A program made the translations under genes and the position numbers. A stretch of 23,290 bases of DNA from Coxiellaceae bacterium UBA6002 (GTDB lineage Bacteria; Pseudomonadota; Gammaproteobacteria; UBA6002): contig DJAM01000100.1 of the NCBI GenBank assembly GCA_002429595.1, positions 1-23,290 on the forward strand, written 5' to 3'. The notes beneath the pieces were generated by a model. It made no database searches, was not told the DNA's origin, and saw only the letters and a list, made by a program, of their open reading frames with translations. Positions 8,283-16,181 of this stretch are shown here, one piece after another (position 1 is the first letter of the stretch; each line of letters opens with the position of its first letter).

Positions 8283-8618
8283 ATGCAGAGTATTTCTTGG
8301 AATGATTTTAGTAAAGTTGAGTTGCGAGTGGGGACTATCCTTGCGGTAGAAGAATTTAAGCAAGCACGAGTTCCCGCCTATATTGTTACAGTTGATTTTG
8401 GTAGCGAATTTGGAATCAAAAAAAGCAGTGCTCAAATCACTAAGCTCTATCAACCAGAAGCGTTAATCGGCAAGCAAATAATAGGTGTCATTAACTTTCC
8501 GCCAAAACAAATCGGACCTTTCATGTCTGAATTTTTGATCACTGGTTTCTCAAGAGCGGATGGCATCGTCTTAGCGGTACCGGATTTACCCGTGGCCAAT
8601 GGCTCTAAAATTGGATAA
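8283..8618 (+). CDS. csaA: CsaA-type tRNA-binding / chaperone-like protein
   Basis: This is a compact EMAPII/Trbp111-fold (OB-fold) protein of 111 residues. The family signature is clear: FSKVELRVGTILAVEEF near the start, GIKKSSAQIT in the middle, and NFPPKQIGPFMSEFLITGF then LAVPDLPVANGSKIG at the end. CsaA binds tRNA as a dimer and has been described as a secretion-related chaperone in Bacillus. Length equals the family norm. The start is the ATG at 8283: GGAG sits at 8273-8276 just upstream, and the longer reading from a TTG at 8271 would run through that ribosome site. It lies alone, 45 bases after the AraC gene, and converges with the large minus-strand gene with 5 bases between the ends. 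Confidence 0.93.
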   Translation: MQSISWNDFSKVELRVGTILAVEEFKQARVPAYIVTVDFGSEFGIKKSSAQITKLYQPEALIGKQIIGVINFPPKQIGPFMSEFLITGFSRADGIVLAVPDLPVANGSKIG

Positions 8619-8623
8619 TAACG

Positions 8624-11600
8624 TTAGCAAGTCAAACGTAAATTCGAAGTATTGCGCATTATATTCAAGATAGCCAAAGGACTCTCGTCAGTTTGATAGA
8701 CGTATTTAGAATCAACACTCTCCAAGCACACAAATTTTTCAGTTAGCTGATCGGGAAGAGGGGTTTCTGATACTAAAATCATTTGACCAAAAAATTCTTT
8801 AGGTACTTTATAGAAAACGTTATTACAAAGCATGGTTTCAACTTCAGTATTAATTGCTACAGACCAATGATGTCCTGAATCGCGAAGATAAGCTTTAAGC
8901 AGATTTAATTGATAAAGACTTAAACTTTCAAGTGGCATGACGTCGTAAAATTTCTTGCCTCGCATTTGAGTTAAGGTTAAGGCTACTTCACTACCACGGT
9001 CAAATTCATCAGGATCAGCCGTAAAATTAGCAACTTTCTGACCTTCTTTTATGGAGGTCAAGTCTTGTTCGTGTACAACAAATATTCCTGTTTCTTCCAA
9101 TTTTTTAGTCGGATTAAGCATTACTATGGCTTGTTCCAAGTTCTTTGCGTTTCGCAATGCAAGTCCAAATTCGGAACGAAGGCTATATACAATTCCTTTG
9201 CGATCGTACTTGTCGCAATGATGTCCACCTGAAGATGCTAAGCCTTTACCATGGCGGTAAGCTAGTAAGAGGCGTCCATCCTCTGTCAATACATTAATGC
9301 CGTTGTAAAAAACTGCTTGTCGTCTTAGTTTTGCAATGAGATCCGTGACAGGAATAGTTATCGTAATAACATTTTCATTAATAGAAACTTTTTCGGAAGA
9401 AATATTTAAAAGAGCTTGTAGTTCGGTCGTTATGAAAGCTAGGGTATTACTACGAGAAGTAGACAACTGAAGTTGCTTGCCGGTAATGTCATAACTTATA
9501 TTGATTCGATATGGACCATCATCGTTAAATAATCTATCCGGTAATAAGGCTACTGTGCCGTTGGTGGCACCTTTGCCCGTGATCGGATGGAAAGTGCCAT
9601 TATGATTTTGGTAATAACGACGATTTTGCATGGAAACTAAAAGCGTGGCTAGTTCGTAGGTCAACAATTTATCCCTCATCGCTGTCAAAGAACTACAAAT
9701 GCCTCCTTCGCCAATAGGAACTTCCAACGTGTCAGGTAGAACGATTTGTAAAGCATTTTGACCAATTAAATTACCAATTCCTAATGCATGATGTAATTTA
9801 GCCATTTCTGCATGATGGCTGCAATTACGATTACTGTCTAACTGCCGAACAGTGTTAATAGTGAGAATAGAATTCAAATAAGTGACGTAAGTGCGGGTAT
9901 TATTTGGGTCTTCAAGTATCTGCTGAATGACAGCCTCTATTTGATAAACTTCGGGTGGATAATACGCGATTTTAATTTCTGGTTTGTTTGTTTTCGTCCG
10001 TTGCGTCAACGTTTTAACTACTTGTTTGAAGCCACGTTGGATCGCAATATTAATGATACCAGTGACTACGAAAGACAAACGTTTTATCGATTCTTCATTT
10101 TCAATAGCACGAAGCACATCCGATTCACTACCTTGCATTACGAGATTACGGAGTTTCACTAAATGATATCTTTCTGCTCCATACTGAACCTGGTCCACGT
10201 AAGAAAATTTGAGAGGAATATCGCCCGGAACCAACCATTCAAGGTGTAGTAGATCAATTAGATCTCTAGCTAATTTATAATCATTTTCAGTCTGTGGTTT
10301 AGTCAGGCGCTGTATTACTTCAGCTTGTAACTCGCCAGGTAATTTAGAAACGAGTTTATCTAAAACTAGCTCGAAAAGCACCTGAGCGATTCGTTGGAGT
10401 CCCTGCGTCGGATTGTTAAATTTAACCTTTCGGGTCCATAGACCTTCTTTTTCCACAGGGAGTGATTCTAGCATGAAACCCTGAATAGTCAGTCTTTTCG
10501 TTGGGGTTTCATGTGAGGGACCGATTAAAATAAAATTGATTTGAGGATTTTCTGAGAGCAATTGAAATAAATTAAACGATATACCGCTAGATGGATTTTT
10601 ATTCTCACGGGAAAATAATGCTAATCCTTCTTGCAGTCCGGTTCCCCAAGGTTGCTTGGTGAAATAACAAAACAAACTTAGGACCCCTAGACCATGCTGA
10701 GCAGGCATTAAACCAGCACTGTATTTGCCGGTGATACTACGCCCTTGGGTATGTTGCCTAATTTGAAGCAGACTTGCTTGTAAAATCGCCTGTAGATTTG
10801 CAGTATCTGTTTGATGAAGTAAATGAAAAAGTTGAATCGGACAAGCCGCGGCAGCGCTCTTTGCAACTTCTGAAATGGTGGCTTTATCAACCCGAAAATA
10901 CACCGATTTCTTTTTGGCAATTTTAACGACAGTTTGACGTTGAAACTTTTGTAAGGAACTCAGTGCTTTTTGATTACGCCAAAAATCAGGTATAAAAGCT
11001 GTATATTGTTTTCCTTCCGTTTGTCGCATCAAACGAGGCTCAGGGCCGCCAAACAAAGCGATCAGTTTTTTATTACCTGATTGCATGACATAGGCATGTA
11101 ATGTAGGGCGATTTGCATCGAGCCCCGGTCTGACAATACTTTTGATGAGTACTTTTTGTTGTTCTTCTGTGTAAGAAGAAAATAATTCTTCAAATTGGTC
11201 AGATCGCACGTACCAGGCTAGAGCAGTGGGTAGGACAGTGCCTCTTTCTTCTCGAGATAAGTAACCATCGCCATCTAAGGTATAATAATTTTTGAGTATT
11301 TCATAAATGTTGGTGTTCTCAAGAAGTGCTGTTAGTGCATCTACATCTCCTGCCTCTATGCTGTGATTCAAGGCGCCTACTAATTCATCTATACTCAATT
11401 GAAAATCTGAGCGTGTAATTAATGAAGTGATTGCCTTTGCTTTTTGGCGCAATTTACTTGATACCAGAACTGTTAAAGGTTTATGCGGCAATGCTGTATG
11501 AGTTGCTGTCAAATATTGAACTGCTAGAGTTTCATCGAAGCTGGCAAATTCCAAATTCAATATCGCTCCAAACTTAAAGTCGGAATGCTGAATATACCAT

Positions 11601-12619
11601 GCTAGAAGAGCTCTTTTATTCGCTGGAGTTAAATATTGAGTTCGAAAATCGTGGAATAAACGATAAGGTTTAGTTATTTGCGTAATAATTCCATCGTTAT
11701 CGATGATAAACTTTGTTCTTGCATCCGATTGCATAGTAATGATCTGTCGCAGAATATCATAGCGGGAGAATGCAGGGTGTGTTGGCTGAATCCGGGTTGC
11801 TAGAAGGTCAATATTTTCTAGTAGATGACGAGACATTTCATCACTTTCAAGTGCGAGGACAATTTGGTCCGAATTAAAATTATATCTATTCAAAAATGAA
11901 GCGATGAGCTGTCGAAGATAGCCTGATTCCATTTTGTCAACTTCATAAGCTGCAACTAACATACCTAATACTGGAAAAACACTCTCTGCATCTTCAGGTA
12001 AGCAAGCGTAAAAAATTTGATCTAGCTCAACTATAAGTTGTTTATTATTGGTGCAGTGTTGAGCTACGTGCCAGTAAAGGTATACCCAAGATCGAAAACT
12101 AAATATTTTTTTGTCGAGAGAAATATTTCGATTTCTCAAGAACTGTCTGATAAATTTGAGATCAGCATCAGGTATCGAAAAACTTTGAAACTGTGATTTT
12201 GTACATTGTTCTTTTGCTGAATAGGTTATCTTTGTGAGTTCTCTTTCTAAGTTAGCAAAAGAGCCAAAACCTTCAGGTAAATTATTAACCATGGCAGCAA
12301 CAGCTTTTTCCTGAAGGGAATCACTAAATTTTCTAGAACACGAAAAAAGAATTGAGTGATTTACATGGCTGACGACTTCAGCATGGTTAATACTAGCTTC
12401 TATGAAGCTATCTGCTTCACGGAAAATTGCATATTCTAAAGCTAGCTCATAAATGTCATAAAGTGAGAAAGCTCTACTTAAACTATCACTACTCTTGAGT
12501 GTCTCTTTTGTATAAGCTAGCAGTCGTGACCAGCTTCCTTCTTTTAGACAATTATGTAACAGTGCCCATAGATCATCAGTAACTGAATTTTGATAACTTT
12601 CTAAGTGCTTGAGTTGCAT
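8624..12619 (-). CDS. Large 1331-residue protein of unknown function (effector candidate)
   Basis: I do not recognise a family. No signal peptide or strong membrane segment is visible, so it should be cytosolic or exported by a system that does not use a signal peptide. The sequence is rich in Leu, Gln and charged helical stretches; the first 500 residues look like alpha-solenoid repeats without a clear repeat motif. An EF-hand-like loop TLDGDGYLSREE is at about 447-458, with the first calcium ligand Thr instead of Asp. A second DNDG stretch is near 307-310. His/Cys-rich spots are CSHHAEMAKLHH (about 932-945) and GGHHCDKYDRKG (about 1131-1142). The gene has a weak ribosome site and sits between csaA and a repeat array. 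In Legionellales such long orphan proteins are often Dot/Icm substrates; this is inference from context only. Confidence 0.75.
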   Translation of the reverse strand: MQLKHLESYQNSVTDDLWALLHNCLKEGSWSRLLAYTKETLKSSDSLSRAFSLYDIYELALEYAIFREADSFIEASINHAEVVSHVNHSILFSCSRKFSDSLQEKAVAAMVNNLPEGFGSFANLERELTKITYSAKEQCTKSQFQSFSIPDADLKFIRQFLRNRNISLDKKIFSFRSWVYLYWHVAQHCTNNKQLIVELDQIFYACLPEDAESVFPVLGMLVAAYEVDKMESGYLRQLIASFLNRYNFNSDQIVLALESDEMSRHLLENIDLLATRIQPTHPAFSRYDILRQIITMQSDARTKFIIDNDGIITQITKPYRLFHDFRTQYLTPANKRALLAWYIQHSDFKFGAILNLEFASFDETLAVQYLTATHTALPHKPLTVLVSSKLRQKAKAITSLITRSDFQLSIDELVGALNHSIEAGDVDALTALLENTNIYEILKNYYTLDGDGYLSREERGTVLPTALAWYVRSDQFEELFSSYTEEQQKVLIKSIVRPGLDANRPTLHAYVMQSGNKKLIALFGGPEPRLMRQTEGKQYTAFIPDFWRNQKALSSLQKFQRQTVVKIAKKKSVYFRVDKATISEVAKSAAAACPIQLFHLLHQTDTANLQAILQASLLQIRQHTQGRSITGKYSAGLMPAQHGLGVLSLFCYFTKQPWGTGLQEGLALFSRENKNPSSGISFNLFQLLSENPQINFILIGPSHETPTKRLTIQGFMLESLPVEKEGLWTRKVKFNNPTQGLQRIAQVLFELVLDKLVSKLPGELQAEVIQRLTKPQTENDYKLARDLIDLLHLEWLVPGDIPLKFSYVDQVQYGAERYHLVKLRNLVMQGSESDVLRAIENEESIKRLSFVVTGIINIAIQRGFKQVVKTLTQRTKTNKPEIKIAYYPPEVYQIEAVIQQILEDPNNTRTYVTYLNSILTINTVRQLDSNRNCSHHAEMAKLHHALGIGNLIGQNALQIVLPDTLEVPIGEGGICSSLTAMRDKLLTYELATLLVSMQNRRYYQNHNGTFHPITGKGATNGTVALLPDRLFNDDGPYRINISYDITGKQLQLSTSRSNTLAFITTELQALLNISSEKVSINENVITITIPVTDLIAKLRRQAVFYNGINVLTEDGRLLLAYRHGKGLASSGGHHCDKYDRKGIVYSLRSEFGLALRNAKNLEQAIVMLNPTKKLEETGIFVVHEQDLTSIKEGQKVANFTADPDEFDRGSEVALTLTQMRGKKFYDVMPLESLSLYQLNLLKAYLRDSGHHWSVAINTEVETMLCNNVFYKVPKEFFGQMILVSETPLPDQLTEKFVCLESVDSKYVYQTDESPLAILNIMRNTSNLRLTC

Positions 12620-12674
12620 CGACGTTGAAACCTATTATTAATATTTATCGATTTGATGTTGCAGATTGGATACA

Positions 12675-12902
12675 GTCATTCCCGTGTTTTAGTGTCACTT
12701 CCGCGTTTCTGTTGTCACTTCCGCGTTTTGCTGTCATTCCCGCGTTTTAGTGTCATTCCCGCATTTTCCTTGTCATTCCCGCGAAGGCGGGAACCCATGC
12801 TCGAAGCCGCACCAATGATGGATTCCCGCCTGCGCGGGAATGACACTAAAACGCGGAAGTGACACTGAAACGCGGAAGTGACATTAAAACGCGAGGATGA
12901 CA
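12675..12902. repeat. dRS3-like MITE core with inverted tandem arms
   Basis: The core (12771-12845) is a 28-bp inverted repeat. The left half starts TGTCATTCCCGCGAAGG and the right half ends CTGCGCGGGAATGACA. Each half holds an ATTCCC-N8-GGGAAT-type palindrome, exact in the right half. On the left are five units of 19-20 bp at 12675, 12694, 12714, 12733 and 12752, of type GTCATTCCCGCGTTTTAGT. On the right are three 19-bp units at 12846, 12865 and 12884, of type CTAAAACGCGGAAGTGACA, which are inverted copies of the left ones. The rest of 12620-13033 holds AT-rich sequence with no gene apart from a hairpin at 12995-13022. Confidence 0.9.
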
Positions 12903-12994
12903 CTAACTCGAGACTGACAATTAAACCTGTTAATATTGTAGATCAGTAATCTTAGCTAATTCTTAACTAGTAATATTGAAGATATTAATTGAAA

Positions 12995-13022
12995 TGTAGC
13001 CTGAGTTTCAACCCAGGCTACA
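12995..13022 (-). terminator. Hairpin downstream of the DUF6496-like gene
   Basis: TGTAGCCTG (12995-13003) and CAGGCTACA (13014-13022) form a perfect 9-bp stem 11 bases after the stop of the minus-strand gene at 13034. On the minus strand a short TTTC follows rather than a full T-tract, so it is a plausible but not classic terminator; it could also be an intergenic palindrome. Confidence 0.5.
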
Positions 13023-13033
13023 CAAGATGAATT

Positions 13034-13219
13034 TTACGATTTTTTCTTTTTAGGCACCTTAGCGCCTTCTTTACGAGCTTTAGACAAACCTATAGCTATA
13101 GCTTGTTTCCTACTCTTAACTTTTTGGCCACCACGACCGCTATGGGCTTCTCCTCGCTTATATTCATGCATTTCTTTACGTACCGAGTCTTGAGCTTTTT
13201 TGCCATATTTTCTAGCCAT
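13034..13219 (-). CDS. Small basic DUF6496-like protein
   Basis: This 61-residue, strongly basic protein (KKKKS end, SGRGGQKVKSRKQAIAIGLSKARKEGAKVP in the body) matches the short conserved proteins annotated DUF6496. The hallmark is the SRKQAIAIGLSKARK helix. The function is unknown; the charge suggests nucleic-acid binding (inference). The ATG has an excellent ribosome site, GGAGG, about 5 bases upstream. It appears to be a single-gene unit with a hairpin after the stop. Confidence 0.85.
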   Translation of the reverse strand: MARKYGKKAQDSVRKEMHEYKRGEAHSGRGGQKVKSRKQAIAIGLSKARKEGAKVPKKKKS

Positions 13220-13321
13220 ACTTCCTCCGAATTAAATTCATTTAAGAAGTATTCTAAGTATAGTTAAGGGTTAAGGTAGGTACCCAATTAGGATGCCTAT
13301 CTCATCGATTTTAAAGCTAGG

Positions 13322-14029
13322 CTACAAGCGATCTTTATTAAAAAAAGTCACTTTGCCGGTGTTTAGATCTTGAAAAGCGCCGACAATGGCAATTTTCTTC
13401 TGAGTCAGCAAATTGTTAATTAAGGTACTTTCTTTAGTAATCCCTGCAATGTTATCCAAAACATTTTGCTTCGCTATTTGGTTAACCGTTGCCTCATCAC
13501 ATTGGCTTGACGCTGTTTTAACAGCATCAACGGCAGGCCGGATCTTAGCTAATAGGCTAGTAATATTACCTAGTTGCACATTCTTGCAAGCTGATTCCAC
13601 TGCGCCGCAATGCGAATGGCCCATTACCACAATAATTTTGGAGCCAACTACCGCAGTTGCGTATTCCAAACTAGCAAGCATATCTTTACTAATGACATTC
13701 CCAGCAACGCGAAGAGAGAAAATATCGCCGATACCTTGATCGAATAATATTTCAGGAGACCCGCGTGAGTCCATGCAACTCAATATCACCGCAAAAGGCG
13801 CTTGGCCTTGAGTCGCCGTGGTTTTCGCTTGTAAAGCAAAGTCTCGTTGACGCATATTATTGTTGAGAAATCGCGTGTTGCCATCCATTAATTTCTGCAG
13901 AGCAGCTTGAGGTGTTAGAGCAGACAGAGATTCTTTCGTTTGGATATAATTTTTTGGGGTTTGATAATTTTGGCCAGAAACCGTAATTGAGATCAAAAAG
14001 AATGCTAGAGGTAACCATAAGTAGCGCAT
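13322..14029 (-). CDS. Periplasmic beta-class carbonic anhydrase
   Basis: This zinc enzyme interconverts CO2 and bicarbonate. The 235 residues begin with a signal peptide (MRYLWLPLAFFLISITVSG), so the enzyme should be exported to the periplasm, unlike the cytosolic Can and CynT enzymes. Zinc ligands of the beta class are in place: Cys 85 and Asp 87 in SCMDSRG (with the Asp-Arg dyad), and His 138 and Cys 141 in GHSHCGAV. The usual FSLRVAGN segment is present. The start has an AAGGA site 6-7 bases upstream. It stands alone, 100 bases before the DUF6496-like gene. A periplasmic bicarbonate supply or pH buffering in a host vacuole is a reasonable inferred role. Confidence 0.93.
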   Translation of the reverse strand: MRYLWLPLAFFLISITVSGQNYQTPKNYIQTKESLSALTPQAALQKLMDGNTRFLNNNMRQRDFALQAKTTATQGQAPFAVILSCMDSRGSPEILFDQGIGDIFSLRVAGNVISKDMLASLEYATAVVGSKIIVVMGHSHCGAVESACKNVQLGNITSLLAKIRPAVDAVKTASSQCDEATVNQIAKQNVLDNIAGITKESTLINNLLTQKKIAIVGAFQDLNTGKVTFFNKDRL

Positions 14030-14117
14030 ATCATTTCCTTATTGAATTAGCTTAAATGATTGTAGTAGGAAATTTGTTAGGAAACTAGCAGGCTCTGTAA
14101 GAGAGGTGTTGGATTGC

Positions 14118-14311
14118 CCCTCACCCCAACCCTCTCCCGCAATTAGCACCAGTATTTTCAAACTCCGCGCGCGGGAGAGGGAGCAAGAAGGAAGAAGAGA
14201 AAAATAAGAGGATTATCCGGCTAAAATTAAAATTCTTTTTTTTACTCCCTCTCCCGCTGCAAGAGCTTAGGAAATCTCAAGGCTAATAGCGGGAGAGGGT
14301 TGGGGTGAGGG
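14118..14311. mobile_element. MITE-like element with nested palindromic ends, copy 2
   Basis: Perfect 23-bp terminal inverted repeats at 14118-14140 and 14289-14311 begin CCCTCACCCCAACCCTC. Inside them a perfect 13-bp inverted repeat GCGGGAGAGGGAG / CTCCCTCTCCCGC lies at 14171-14183 and 14245-14257. The two 30-31-bp stretches between outer and inner repeats (14141-14170, 14258-14288) still match each other in inverted orientation at about half the positions. Each arm is therefore about 66 bp. There is no coding capacity. It abuts the stop codon of the GGQ gene (14319) and fills the gap to the carbonic anhydrase gene. Confidence 0.8.
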
Positions 14312-14318
14312 CCAAATT

Positions 14319-14723
14319 CTAATCCACCGAACGAACCTTCCGCCGACTTTCTTTCAAAGCACCGCGCATAGTTTTCTCCTCCAGCATCTTCCGCTTAGCC
14401 TTGGCAGACCGTCGTTTCTTTTGCTTACGTATCTTAGCAATTTCAAGCTGCTTCTTACTTTGCTCTTCGCCGCGTAACTGCGTAATTTTTTCACAAAGCC
14501 GCTTCCTAGCATAATAACGATTGTTTTCTCGGGATCTACTTTGTTGGCATTTGATCATAATGCCCGTGGGAGCATGAAGGATGTTGACACAAGAAGCAGT
14601 CTTATGAAGATTCTGACCGCCACGACCCGAGCCAATAATAAATTGTTCACGCAGGTCTTCCTCTAGTATGCCTAGTTCATTCATTTTTTCGTGTAAAAGT
14701 TGCCATTTTTCAGACTTAACCAT
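14319..14723 (-). CDS. GGQ-containing ribosome-rescue factor (ArfB / MTRFR-like)
   Basis: This 134-residue protein is a lone RF-1 catalytic domain. The peptidyl-tRNA hydrolysis motif GGQ is in IIGSGRGGQNLHKTASCV at about 30-47, followed by GIMIKCQQSRSRENNRYYARKRL. The tail from about 85 on is very basic (KIRKQKKRRSAKAKRKML), as in ArfB and the mitochondrial factor C12orf65/MTRFR, whose tails enter the empty mRNA channel. Codon-recognition domains are absent. It should free stalled ribosomes by hydrolysing peptidyl-tRNA. The KCQQSRSRENNR stretch looks closer to MTRFR than to E. coli ArfB (judged from memory). I use the ATG at 14723 with a GAG upstream; a GTG two codons earlier is possible. The DUF488 gene ends 19 bases before it, so they are probably co-transcribed. 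Confidence 0.9.
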   Translation of the reverse strand: MVKSEKWQLLHEKMNELGILEEDLREQFIIGSGRGGQNLHKTASCVNILHAPTGIMIKCQQSRSRENNRYYARKRLCEKITQLRGEEQSKKQLEIAKIRKQKKRRSAKAKRKMLEEKTMRGALKESRRKVRSVD

Positions 14724-14742
14724 GAGCACTCTGTTTTTGTGA

Positions 14743-15297
14743 TTACAACTCTAATGATAATTGATTATTTTCCGGATAATAAATTTGTATCGGTCGCTTG
14801 TTATGATCGACTACCGCAAAAGTAGTTAACTTGTGATCTCGACTGTTTGTTTTACTCAAAATATCAACAACTTTAATATGACGAACCAATTCAGCATCGC
14901 CAATTAAAGAACGGTGACATCGCCACGGCACGGCTTCCGCACACATGATTGCAACCGAATTTTTTTGGGTTAAAAGTGCATTTAATTCTTTTAGACCTGC
15001 AAAAAAGTCAGGAGTTTGCATGTAATCCGCAAAGCCACGAAAGCTTGTATTTCGCCAACCAGTGTTGACTGAGTCTTTGGTCGTATGACGTCTGCCACCG
15101 AGCTTGGCATTATTTAGATATTTGATCTTCACCTTGGGTAAGGCTTTACTTAAAACCTCTTTATTAAACCAGGGAACGTATCGTGATTTTGGAACAGAGC
15201 GAATATCCACCAATACATTTATGTTGTAAGTATTTAAGAGCTCAATAAATTCTTCGAGCGTATGATTGGAATGTCCGATGGTAAAAAGCGTTGCCAT
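14743..15297 (-). CDS. DUF488 domain protein
   Basis: A complete DUF488 protein of 184 residues. The family signatures are all present: FTIGHSN at the N-terminus, VLVDIRSVPKSRYVPWFN at about 29-46, LNNAKLGGRR in the middle, and MCAEAVPWRCHRSLIGD with its Cys/His pair around 118-134. The biochemical role of DUF488 is not settled; the conserved Cys, His and Arg residues suggest an enzyme. The ATG at 15297 has no ribosome site. A strong AGGAG instead precedes an in-frame ATG at 15324, separated from the gene by a single TAA (see the entry at 15307-15324). It lies just upstream of the ribosome-rescue gene, with which it likely forms an operon, and is divergent from the SDR gene. Confidence 0.9.
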   Translation of the reverse strand: MATLFTIGHSNHTLEEFIELLNTYNINVLVDIRSVPKSRYVPWFNKEVLSKALPKVKIKYLNNAKLGGRRHTTKDSVNTGWRNTSFRGFADYMQTPDFFAGLKELNALLTQKNSVAIMCAEAVPWRCHRSLIGDAELVRHIKVVDILSKTNSRDHKLTTFAVVDHNKRPIQIYYPENNQLSLEL

Positions 15298-15306
15298 AAT
15301 GTTAGC

Positions 15307-15324
15307 TTAGCATATATTTTTCAT
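15307..15324 (-). other. Five-codon upstream mini-ORF (MKNIC) before the DUF488 gene
   Basis: On the minus strand AGGAG (15329-15333) stands 4 bases before an ATG (15322-15324) that reads MKNIC and stops at TAA (15307-15309). The DUF488 start follows 9 bases later in the same frame. The strong ribosome site on the mini-ORF and its absence on the gene suggest termination-reinitiation coupling, or an N-terminal extension lost to a stop mutation. Confidence 0.5.
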
Positions 15325-15364
15325 ACTACTCCTATGATATATTGCTTTCTTTTGTGGGGGGCGT

Positions 15365-16117
15365 ATGAAAAGACTTGCAAATAAAGTAGTTGTGATTACA
15401 GGTGGTAATAGCGGTATAGGCAAAGGAATTGCAGAATGTTTTATCAATGAAGGGGCCAATGTTGTCATTTTTGGCCGTGATGCTGAGAAGTTAGCAAATG
15501 CTAAAAAAGCACTTTCAGAACACATCTTGACAGTACAAGGTGATGTTACCAATACGCAAGATCTAAATAATTTATATACGTTGACTCAACAACGTTTTGG
15601 AATGATCGATTGTTTAGTTGCTAATGCCGGTGTTGCAGATCGAATTCATGTCGATGAGGTTAGCGAAGAAGCGTTCGATTATATGATCGATGTTAATTTT
15701 CGTGGTTTATATTTTTCGATAAAATACGCGTTAAACCATCTAGCTGAAAAATCCTCAATTATTTTAATCGCATCCTGCGCAGCACATGTCACAATGAAAC
15801 GCCATAGTGTTTATTCTGCGACCAAGGCAGCCGTCATCAAACTCACAAAAAATTTAGCATATGATTTAGCTGACAGATTGATACGTGTTAATTCAATTTC
15901 TCCAGGTTATATCAAAACGCCAATTTTTGATTCGGTGTTAGAAGCAAATCCGGAGTATTTAAATAGTAAGGAAATTAACATTCCGTTGAAGAGGGTGGGA
16001 ATACCTGCTGATATTGCCAATGCAGCCTTATTTTTGGCAAGTGACGAGTCATCCTATGTCACTGGCTCAGATTTGTTGGTTGATGGGGGGTATGCGGCAT
16101 CATTCCCCACCGAATAG
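15365..16117 (+). CDS. Short-chain dehydrogenase/reductase (SDR family)
   Basis: A classic SDR oxidoreductase of 250 residues using NAD(P)H. The Rossmann nucleotide-binding motif TGGNSGIGKG is at about 12-21 and the NAG motif follows in VANAGVA. The catalytic Ser is in LIASCAAH and the YSATK segment gives the active-site Tyr and Lys. The SPGYIKTPIF turn and the C-terminal SSYVTGSDLLVDGGY complete the family pattern. An acidic or basic cofactor choice is not clear (FGRD after the second strand hints at NADP). The substrate is unknown; relatives include 3-oxoacyl-ACP reductases and sugar dehydrogenases. The ATG at 15365 follows a G-rich GGGGGG ribosome site by 3 bases. It is divergent from the DUF488 gene across 67 bases. 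Confidence 0.93.
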   Translation: MKRLANKVVVITGGNSGIGKGIAECFINEGANVVIFGRDAEKLANAKKALSEHILTVQGDVTNTQDLNNLYTLTQQRFGMIDCLVANAGVADRIHVDEVSEEAFDYMIDVNFRGLYFSIKYALNHLAEKSSIILIASCAAHVTMKRHSVYSATKAAVIKLTKNLAYDLADRLIRVNSISPGYIKTPIFDSVLEANPEYLNSKEINIPLKRVGIPADIANAALFLASDESSYVTGSDLLVDGGYAASFPTE

Positions 16118-16181
16118 CAGATTGGCTGCGAGCTATTCTTTGCGCTAAAATGAGTTAGGAACGTTTATTTTTGAGTCGCTT

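Noticed and set aside
12675..12902. Possible CRISPR array because of the regular 19-20 bp period
   Set aside because: The units have no unique 30-bp spacers, the two arms are inverted relative to each other, and no cas gene is in the window.
12653..12903. Open frames on both strands over the repeat array (69 and 62 residues, with FPRRRE and SRLRGND stretches)
   Set aside because: These are translations of the GCGGGAATGACA repeat, a well-known source of spurious proteins in databases; no ribosome site and no family support.
15307..15552. 81-residue minus-strand ORF over the SDR gene start
   Set aside because: It lies antisense to a clear SDR gene. Only its last five codons, which have their own ribosome site, were kept as a mini-ORF.
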